From NCBI GenBank assembly GCA_016880225.1, contig JAEHDT010000307.1:1-6458 (forward strand): 6,458 bases of DNA. The letters run 5' to 3'. Source of the DNA: Gemmatimonadota bacterium. GTDB taxonomy: Bacteria; Gemmatimonadota; Gemmatimonadetes; Gemmatimonadales; GWC2-71-9. The translations under genes and the position numbers were made by a program. Under the pieces are notes generated by a model, which did not search any database, was not told where the DNA came from, and worked only from the letters and a program-made list of their open reading frames with translations. Shown here one piece after another: positions 1 to 5,295 of this stretch (position 1 is the first letter of the stretch; every line of letters starts with the position of its first letter).

Positions 1-2045
1 TCCCCGACGCCCCCCTGCGCGTCGCTCGACGGCACGATGTGCACTTCGACCGCCGGCATCTCCGCGAGGAGCAGCATCCGGTAGTCGTTGAAGTTTCCCT
101 GCTGCACGCGTCCCTTGTCGATCGTGATCTCGCCCCACAGCGCCGCCGTGAGGCCGTACACGATCGCGCTCTGCATCTGCGCTTCGACGATGCCGGGGTT
201 CACGACCGGGCCGCAGTCCACCGCGCACACGACGCGAGGGACGTGCACCACTCCGTCTCCGTCGATCGAGACCTCGGCGACTTCGGCGACGTAGGAATCG
301 AACGATTTGTGGACCGCGATGCCGCGCGCGCGACCCGCCGGGAGCGGCGTACCCCAGCCGGCCTTCTCGGCCGCGAGGTTCAGCACGCCCAGGTGGCGCG
401 GCGCCTTGCCGAGCAGGTTGCGGCGATACTCATACGGATCCTGCTTTGCCGCGTGCGCCAGCTCGTCGATGAAGGTCTCGACCGCGAATGCGTTGAAGGA
501 GTTGTTGACCGAGCGCCAGAAGCCGACGGGGATTCCCGTGTCGGTGAGGACGTAGTCCACGTGCACATTGGGCACTGCGTAGGGCATGGCGACGCCACCC
601 TCCACGGCTTCCTCATCCAGCCCGTTCTTCACCGAGTCGGGGAACACTCGCGCCATGATTGATGGCGCCACGACGCGGTGCGTCCACGCCGCCGGCTGGC
701 CGCTCGGGTCGAGACCGGCCTGCATCCGGTGATAGGACGCCGGCCGGTACTGCGCGTTCCGGATATCGTCCTCCCGCGGCCACAGCAGCTTAACGGGGGC
801 GCCCGTGGCCTTCGACGTCTCGAGCGCCTCCCTGATGAAGTCGAGCTCGAAGCGGCGGCCGAATCCGCCGCCCAGGTAGGTCGTGTGCACCCGGACCTTC
901 TCGGGCGGGACGCCGCCGATCCCGGCGCCGAGGCCCTGGGCACCGGTCTGGAACTGGGTGGGCGCCCAGATGTCGACGCCGTCGGCGCGCACGTGCGCGG
1001 TGCAGTTCATCGGCTCCATGGTCGCGTGGGCGAGGAACGGCAGCTCGTAGGTCGCGTCGAGCTTCGCGGCGGCGCCGGGCAGGGCACCCTGGGCGTCGCC
1101 GTCGTGGCGGGCCACGGCTCCCGCCTGGTCGGCGCGCTGCGCGAACAGCTGGGCGATGGTGGCGCTCGAGACGCCGGCGGTGGCGCCCTCGTCCCAGGTG
1201 ATGTCGAGCGCGTCGCGGCCCAACTTCGCGGGCCAGTAACCGTCGGCCACGACGGCGACGCCGCTCGAGATCTGGACCACCTGGCGCACGCCCGGCACCG
1301 CTTTCGCCTTGGCGGCGTCGAAGCTCTTCACCTTGCCGCCGAACACCGGGCAGCGGGCGACCACGGCGACGAGCAGCCCCGGTGCCTTCACGTCCACCCC
1401 GAATTGCGCGCTGCCGTCCACCTTGAACGGCGTGTCGAGCCGCCGCACCGGGGTGCCGAGGATCTTCCAATCCTTCGGGTCCTTGAGCGGCACGTCGGTG
1501 GGGACGGGGACGGTCGCGGCCTTCAGGGTGAGCTTGCCGTACGTGAGCCGCCGCTTGCTCGGCGCGTGGATCACGGCCCCCTTCTCGGCGCGGCACTCGG
1601 ACTTGTCCACTCCCCATGTCGCCGCGGCGGCGGTGACGAGCATGTCGCGCGCGGCGGCGCCCGCCTTGCGGAGCGGCCCGTAGGCCGCGCGGACGCTGGT
1701 GCTGCCGCCGGTGCCCTGCATGCCGAACAAGGGATTGATGTAGGCCTTGTCCGCCGGCGCGAACTCGATGCGGATCTTCGACCAGTCGGCCTCGAGCTCC
1801 TCGGCGAGGAGCATCGGCAGCGAGGTCGCCACCCCCTGGCCCATCTCGGAGCGGTCCACCACGACGAGCACGCTCTCGTCGGGGTTGATCCGCAGCCAGG
1901 CGTTGGGAGCGAACGGTCCTGGCCCTGCGACCGCGGCGCGACCCCGGCCCGTGGCGGGGAGGTGGAAGCCGATGGCCAGCCCGGCGCCGGCGGCGCCTGC
2001 GGCCTCGAGGAATTCGCGCCGGCTGACGTTGGTGGAGGCCTCCAT
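1..2045 (-). CDS. Molybdopterin-binding large subunit of an IorB-type aldehyde/xanthine-oxidase-family hydroxylase, Tat-exported, 3' end cut by the window
   Basis: This is the catalytic subunit of a molybdenum hydroxylase resembling the isoquinoline 1-oxidoreductase beta subunit; such enzymes insert water-derived oxygen into N-heterocycles or aldehydes. I translated 681 codons from the ATG at 2045 with no stop or frameshift. A Tat signal opens the protein (SRREFL at residues 8-13, then an Ala/Gly-rich stretch), so it should act in the periplasm. Family landmarks appear in order: SEMGQGV (66-72), MQGTGGSTSV (109-118, cofactor contact region), MEPMNCTA (343-350), GGGFGRR (392-398), GFWRSV (508-513, Arg511 in the substrate-pocket position) and a final GGVG (678-681). 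The next codon begins GA, as expected for the catalytic Glu of the GVGE motif. Relatives run to about 720-750 residues, so only a few dozen are missing. The start is supported by AGGGAG six bases upstream and one-base coupling to the preceding [2Fe-2S] gene. The true substrate cannot be read from the sequence. Confidence 0.93.
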   Translation of the reverse strand, partial: MEASTNVSRREFLEAAGAAGAGLAIGFHLPATGRGRAAVAGPGPFAPNAWLRINPDESVLVVVDRSEMGQGVATSLPMLLAEELEADWSKIRIEFAPADKAYINPLFGMQGTGGSTSVRAAYGPLRKAGAAARDMLVTAAAATWGVDKSECRAEKGAVIHAPSKRRLTYGKLTLKAATVPVPTDVPLKDPKDWKILGTPVRRLDTPFKVDGSAQFGVDVKAPGLLVAVVARCPVFGGKVKSFDAAKAKAVPGVRQVVQISSGVAVVADGYWPAKLGRDALDITWDEGATAGVSSATIAQLFAQRADQAGAVARHDGDAQGALPGAAAKLDATYELPFLAHATMEPMNCTAHVRADGVDIWAPTQFQTGAQGLGAGIGGVPPEKVRVHTTYLGGGFGRRFELDFIREALETSKATGAPVKLLWPREDDIRNAQYRPASYHRMQAGLDPSGQPAAWTHRVVAPSIMARVFPDSVKNGLDEEAVEGGVAMPYAVPNVHVDYVLTDTGIPVGFWRSVNNSFNAFAVETFIDELAHAAKQDPYEYRRNLLGKAPRHLGVLNLAAEKAGWGTPLPAGRARGIAVHKSFDSYVAEVAEVSIDGDGVVHVPRVVCAVDCGPVVNPGIVEAQMQSAIVYGLTAALWGEITIDKGRVQQGNFNDYRMLLLAEMPAVEVHIVPSSDAQGGVG

Positions 2046-2046
2046 G

Positions 2047-2502
2047 TTACGCTCCCTGCGCGGCGCGATGGATGGCGGCGCGGATGCGCTGATACGTGCC
2101 GCAGCGACAGATGTTCGTCATTTCCTTGTCGATGTCGGCGTCGGTCGGGTGCGGGTTCTTCGCGAGCAGCGCGGCGGCGGCCATGATCTGGCCCGACTGG
2201 CAGTAGCCGCATTGCGGCACGTCTTCCTCGATCCAGGCGCGCTGCACCGGGTGCGAGCGGTTCTTCGAGAGGCCTTCAATCGTGGTGACGCGCTTGCCCG
2301 CGACGGCCGCAATCGGCAGCGTGCAGGTGCGCGTCGCGACGCCGTCGAGATGGACGGTGCAGGCGCCGCACTGCGTGATGCCGCAGCCGTACTTGGTGCC
2401 GGTGAGGCCGAGCGTGTCGCGCAGTACCCAGAGCAGGGGCGTGTCGGGGGTGACGTTGACCGTTTCGCGTTTACCGTTGACGGTGAAGCTGATCGGGGGC
2501 AT
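2047..2502 (-). CDS. [2Fe-2S]-binding small subunit of the molybdenum hydroxylase (IorA/CoxS-like)
   Basis: This 151-residue protein is the electron-transfer subunit that takes electrons from the molybdenum centre of the large subunit encoded next. All eight cluster ligands are present. The N-terminal plant-ferredoxin-type [2Fe-2S] domain has Cys40, Cys45, Cys48 and Cys60 (CX4CX2CX11C, within YGCGITQCGAC). The C-terminal helical [2Fe-2S] domain has Cys98, Cys101, Cys132 and Cys134 (QCGYCQSGQ and ICRCGTY). Length and motif order are exactly those of the family. It has no signal peptide, so it probably folds and loads its clusters in the cytoplasm and crosses the membrane bound to the Tat-tagged large subunit; this is inference from family behaviour. 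The stop at 2047-2049 lies one base before the large subunit's start, giving a two-gene operon. The ATG at 2502 has a modest AGGA nine bases upstream. No FAD subunit is visible, which fits the two-subunit IorAB type rather than CoxMSL or XdhABC. Confidence 0.96.
   Translation of the reverse strand: MPPISFTVNGKRETVNVTPDTPLLWVLRDTLGLTGTKYGCGITQCGACTVHLDGVATRTCTLPIAAVAGKRVTTIEGLSKNRSHPVQRAWIEEDVPQCGYCQSGQIMAAAALLAKNPHPTDADIDKEMTNICRCGTYQRIRAAIHRAAQGA
2052..2057 (-). promoter_or_regulatory. Ribosome binding site of the molybdenum hydroxylase large subunit
   Basis: AGGGAG on the minus strand sits six bases before the ATG at 2045, inside the last codons of the [2Fe-2S] subunit gene. It fixes the start and, with the TAA-C-ATG junction, suggests translational coupling that keeps the two subunits in balance. 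Confidence 0.7.
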
Positions 2503-2570
2503 GCGAGGGCGTCCTGGCGGAAGATGAAGACAACGTGCATCGGAGGGCGCGGAGATGGAAGGGGGGCAAC
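2503..2570. promoter_or_regulatory. 68 bp divergent spacer between the hydroxylase operon and the permease
   Basis: This short spacer separates two outward-facing genes and should hold both promoters or parts of them. I see a modest minus-strand AGGA (2512-2515) for the [2Fe-2S] gene and a strong plus-strand purine tract (2557-2566) for the permease. I find no convincing -35/-10 pair on either strand and no clear inverted repeat. Promoters may therefore lie partly within the neighbouring coding starts, or use a non-housekeeping sigma factor. Confidence 0.45.
2557..2566 (+). promoter_or_regulatory. Ribosome binding site of the APC permease
   Basis: GGAAGGGGGG lies four bases before the ATG at 2571. 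It decides for this start over the in-frame GTG at 2535, which would add a charged 12-residue extension (HRRARRWKGGN) that does not suit an APC transporter N-terminus and has no comparable ribosome site. Confidence 0.65.
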
Positions 2571-3875
2571 ATGGGCGTGACCTACGCGCGCCGGCTCGGC
2601 CTCTTCTCGGCTACGATGGCCGTGATCGGCGGCATCATCGGGTCCGGCGTGTTCCTGAGCCCCGCCGTGGTGGCCGCGCGCGTGGGCAGCGCGAGGCTGA
2701 CGCTGGCCGCGTGGGTGGCGGGCGGGGTGATTGCGCTCGCGGGGGCGCTCTGCTTCGGCGAGCTGGGTGCCCGGCGGCCGCGCGCGGGGGGCGGGTACGT
2801 GTACCTGCGCGAGGCGTTCGGGCCGCTGCCCGCGTTCCTGTACGGCTGGGCGCTGGTGCTCGTCATCGCGACCGGGGCCACCGCGGCGGTCGCCGTCACC
2901 TTCGCGAGTTACGCGGTTCCGCTGCTCGGCCTGTCGCGCGCCGCCACGCTGCCGCTCGCGATCGGGGCGATCGTGGTTCTCTCGGGGGTCAATTACGTCG
3001 GCGTGAAGCCGGCGGCGGTCACGCAGAACGTCTTCACGGTGCTCAAGCTCGCCGCGCTCGCCGCGCTGATCGTGGTGGGCCTGCTCGGACCAGCCTCGCC
3101 CGTGCTGCCCCAACCTGCACCATCCTTCGCAGCCTTCCCCGTCGCCCTCGGTGGCGCGCTCGTGCCGGTGCTGTTCGCGTATGGGGGGTGGCAGCAGACC
3201 AATTTCATCGCCGAGGAGCTGATCGCGCCCGAGCGCACCCTGCCGCGCGCGTTGCTGCTCGGCGTCGCGGGCGTGGTGGCGGTGTACCTGCTCGCCAACA
3301 TCGCCTACCTGCGGGTGCTGGGCCCGGCGGGACTGGCGGCGAGCTCGGCGCCCGCCGCCGGCGTGATGGCGCGCGTGCTCGGCCCGGCGGGTACGCGCTT
3401 CATCAGCGCCGGCATCGCGGTGTCCACGTTCGGCTTCCTGAACCTCGTGATGCTCGTGACCCCGCGCGTGTTTCAGGCGATGGCGGCCGACGGGGTGTTC
3501 CTGAAACGGCTTGCGGACCTGCACCCGAGCTACCGCACCCCCACGGGAGCGATCGTGTTCATGGGCGCTTGGTCGATCGTGCTCGCCCTCTCGGGGACCT
3601 ACGCCCAGCTGCTCGACTACGTCGTATTCGGGGACTGGATCTTCTTCGGGCTGACGGTGGCGAGCCTCTTCATCTATAGGGCGCGCGAGGCCGGCCCCCA
3701 GGCGGGGTTCCGGGTGCCGGCCTACCCTTGGACGCCGGTGCTGTTCGTGCTGGCCGCGGCCTACGTGGTGGCGAGCTCGATCGTCGCCAACCCCCGGAAC
3801 GCGGCTGTAGGAACGGGGCTGCTCGCGCTGGGGGTGCCGGCCTACTGGCTCGGACGCCGGCGCCTCAGCTCTTGA
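2571..3875 (+). CDS. APC-superfamily amino acid permease (12 transmembrane helices)
   Basis: This 434-residue inner-membrane protein is a secondary transporter of the amino acid/polyamine/organocation (APC) superfamily and probably moves an amino acid by proton symport or exchange. Helix 1 carries the hallmark unwound substrate-binding motif GGIIGSGVF (residues 20-28). About twelve hydrophobic segments can be placed near 9-32, 43-63, 86-115, 126-143, 153-173, 187-206, 226-247, 276-298, 326-342, 348-369, 388-406 and 410-427. Helix 6 ends in YGGWQQTNFIAEEL (204-217) and is followed by the typical APERTLPRAL loop (219-228), as in bacterial LAT/SteT-like permeases. Length is normal for the family and the frame is intact. 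The gene is divergent from the hydroxylase operon and convergent with the Gfo/Idh gene, sharing 11 bp with its end. The substrate is not readable. No neighbouring amino-acid catabolic gene helps, so it may be functionally unrelated to its neighbours. Confidence 0.92.
   Translation: MGVTYARRLGLFSATMAVIGGIIGSGVFLSPAVVAARVGSARLTLAAWVAGGVIALAGALCFGELGARRPRAGGGYVYLREAFGPLPAFLYGWALVLVIATGATAAVAVTFASYAVPLLGLSRAATLPLAIGAIVVLSGVNYVGVKPAAVTQNVFTVLKLAALAALIVVGLLGPASPVLPQPAPSFAAFPVALGGALVPVLFAYGGWQQTNFIAEELIAPERTLPRALLLGVAGVVAVYLLANIAYLRVLGPAGLAASSAPAAGVMARVLGPAGTRFISAGIAVSTFGFLNLVMLVTPRVFQAMAADGVFLKRLADLHPSYRTPTGAIVFMGAWSIVLALSGTYAQLLDYVVFGDWIFFGLTVASLFIYRAREAGPQAGFRVPAYPWTPVLFVLAAAYVVASSIVANPRNAAVGTGLLALGVPAYWLGRRRLSS
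3865..3875. other. 11 bp tail-to-tail overlap of the permease and Gfo/Idh genes
   Basis: The permease stop (TGA, 3873-3875) lies inside the last codons of the minus-strand Gfo/Idh gene, whose own stop reads at 3867-3865. There is no spacer, and no strong hairpin with a T-run is apparent at this junction. Each transcript must therefore end within, or read into, the other gene. Confidence 0.9.
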
Positions 3876-5187
3876 TCGTCTTCGAGGCCTCGTCCCAGCG
3901 CACGGAGCTGCCCCGGAAGTACGACTCGTTCGCCATGTGGCATGCCAGTGCCGCGTGGTGACCGAACACCGCGTCCTCCACCACCGGCCTGCGTGTCCGC
4001 ACCGCCTCGAAGTACGTCCACAGATGCGGCCGCACGTCGTCGTAGTCGGGCCCGCTGAACGAGATCGTCTCGGGCATCGCCCGGAGCTCGCCGGGTTTGG
4101 GGTCGTTGTCCTGATGCCATTTGGCGGCGTACGCTTCGCGCATCGCGCGCGGAAAGCTGCCGGTGTAGTAGCTGGGCGCCGTGTCCTTGCCGCTCTGGGG
4201 CACGAAGCTCAGGCCGAACTCGGTGACCTCGAGCACGCCCTTCGATCCCTGGATGCGGTACGTCTCCGGCATCTCCGTTCCCAGATTGAGCCGCATGTAC
4301 ACGGGCAACCCGTCGTAGTCATAGACCACGGCGTGCACGTCGGGCATGTTGCGCCCGTCCTTCCAGCGGCGGATGCCGCCGACCGCGGACGCCTGCTTCG
4401 GCGGCGCGTTGATGCCGACCATCACCATCATGCCGCTGATCAGGTGGACCAGCAGGTCGCCCGCCACGCCCGTGCCGTACTCCTTCCAGCAGCGCCAGCG
4501 CGCAAACAGGCTCGGATCGAATGGACGCTTGGGGACGGTCCCCTGCCAGGTGTCCCAGTCGAGATTCTGGGGAGACAGGTCGGGCGGCGGCGGGTACTGC
4601 CACGCGCCCGTGGGGTCGTTTCGTCCCAGCCACCCCTCGACGAGCATCACATCGCCGATCGTCCCCTGCGAGATCAGCTCTCGCGCCTTGGCGCAGATCT
4701 GCGAGCTGACGCGCTGCGACCCGATCTGCACGATGCGTCCGGTCCGCTTCGCGGCGTCGACCATCGCCACGCCGTCGGCGGCGCTGTGCGACATCGGCTT
4801 CTCGCAGTAGATGTCCTTGCCCGCGCTCACGGCGTCGACGACCACCTGCTTGTGCCAGTGATCGGGGACCGCGGCGACGATGCAATCGATGTCCTTGTTG
4901 TCCAGGAGCTCCTGATAGCGGCGCGTTACCGGGAGGTCGGGCCGCACGATCTCCCGGGCCAGCACGTGGCGGCCGTCGTACAGATCGCAGGCCGCGGCGC
5001 ATTCGACGCCGGGCAGCGTGATCGATTCGGACAGGAGCCAGTGCCCTTGCATACCCACGCCGATCATGCCGAAGCGGATCCGGTCGCTCGCGGACGCGGG
5101 CCGGGGGGAGATCTTGAGCAGCGAGGCGCCGGCGGCGGCGGCGCTCATACCGAGAAACTCACGGCGCGAATAGCCCTTGTTCTTCAC
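3865..5187 (-). CDS. Tat-exported Gfo/Idh/MocA-family NAD(P)-dependent oxidoreductase
   Basis: This 440-residue enzyme belongs to the Gfo/Idh/MocA family, which oxidises or reduces sugars, inositols and related polyols with NAD(P). A Tat signal comes first (SRREFLG at 8-14, then an Ala-rich stretch to about residue 34), so the mature enzyme should be periplasmic with cofactor carried in already bound, as in glucose-fructose oxidoreductase. The Rossmann domain follows: GVGMQG (43-48), Asp68 after strand 2, and the family signature CEKP (128-131). The C-terminal catalytic domain includes GDLLVHLISG (243-252), where Asp244 and His248 match the usual catalytic region. The middle stretch DWDTWQGTVPKRPF (210-223) is typical of a subgroup common in Bacteroidota, Acidobacteriota and Gemmatimonadota genomes. 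I chose the GTG at 5187 because GGAGG lies four bases upstream; an in-frame ATG at 5229 would put 14 extra residues ahead of the Tat motif. The substrate is unknown. Confidence 0.93.
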   Translation of the reverse strand: MKNKGYSRREFLGMSAAAAGASLLKISPRPASASDRIRFGMIGVGMQGHWLLSESITLPGVECAAACDLYDGRHVLAREIVRPDLPVTRRYQELLDNKDIDCIVAAVPDHWHKQVVVDAVSAGKDIYCEKPMSHSAADGVAMVDAAKRTGRIVQIGSQRVSSQICAKARELISQGTIGDVMLVEGWLGRNDPTGAWQYPPPPDLSPQNLDWDTWQGTVPKRPFDPSLFARWRCWKEYGTGVAGDLLVHLISGMMVMVGINAPPKQASAVGGIRRWKDGRNMPDVHAVVYDYDGLPVYMRLNLGTEMPETYRIQGSKGVLEVTEFGLSFVPQSGKDTAPSYYTGSFPRAMREAYAAKWHQDNDPKPGELRAMPETISFSGPDYDDVRPHLWTYFEAVRTRRPVVEDAVFGHHAALACHMANESYFRGSSVRWDEASKTIKS

Positions 5188-5191
5188 GGTG

Positions 5192-5196
5192 CCTCC
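5192..5196 (-). promoter_or_regulatory. Ribosome binding site deciding the GTG start of the Gfo/Idh gene
   Basis: A perfect GGAGG core on the minus strand lies four bases before the GTG at 5187. The alternative ATG at 5229 has no such motif, so this site favours the GTG start and a protein beginning MKNKGYSRREFLG. Confidence 0.7.
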
Positions 5197-5197
5197 G

Positions 5198-5225
5198 TTG
5201 GGATGCGGGTTCGGGGGGCTATAAT
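5198..5225 (+). promoter_or_regulatory. Probable sigma70-type promoter for the GMC oxidoreductase
   Basis: A perfect TATAAT (5220-5225) stands out in otherwise very G+C-rich sequence. TTGGGA (5198-5203, four of six matches to TTGACA) lies 16 bp upstream. Transcription would begin near 5232 and give a leader of about 60 bases before the ATG at 5296. The same bases encode nothing obvious on the plus strand, and they lie just upstream of the Gfo/Idh start, so this promoter shares the divergent region with the minus-strand gene. No comparable minus-strand promoter is clear. The call rests on motif match alone. Confidence 0.55.
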
Positions 5226-5295
5226 GCATCGCCTTGCGTCGACCAGCGAGCCGCCTGCAGCTTTGTCGTCGAACCCCGCACACGCGACGGCCGCA

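Noticed and set aside
678..2186. A 502-codon open frame on the plus strand opposite the hydroxylase large subunit, and other long frames there
   Set aside because: Its product is a low-complexity Arg/Gly/His/Val-rich string with no recognisable domain, and it lies antisense to a gene with every family motif. Such frames are expected opposite G+C-rich codons.
2449..2485. Repeated GTTGAC/CCGTT words with a small inverted element near the start of the [2Fe-2S] gene, considered as an operator or -35 array
   Set aside because: The repeat reflects the duplicated Thr-Val-Asn codons (TVNGKRETVNV) of the protein, and no matching -10 sequence follows on the plus strand.
2535..2570. GTG at 2535 as an earlier start of the permease
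   Set aside because: It adds 12 charged residues without a good ribosome site, while the ATG at 2571 follows GGAAGGGGGG at suitable distance.
2118..3524. A 468-codon open frame on the minus strand spanning the [2Fe-2S] gene, the spacer and the permease
   Set aside because: It crosses two well-supported genes, and its product is Arg/His/Gly-rich with no domain or membrane pattern. It is a G+C-driven shadow.
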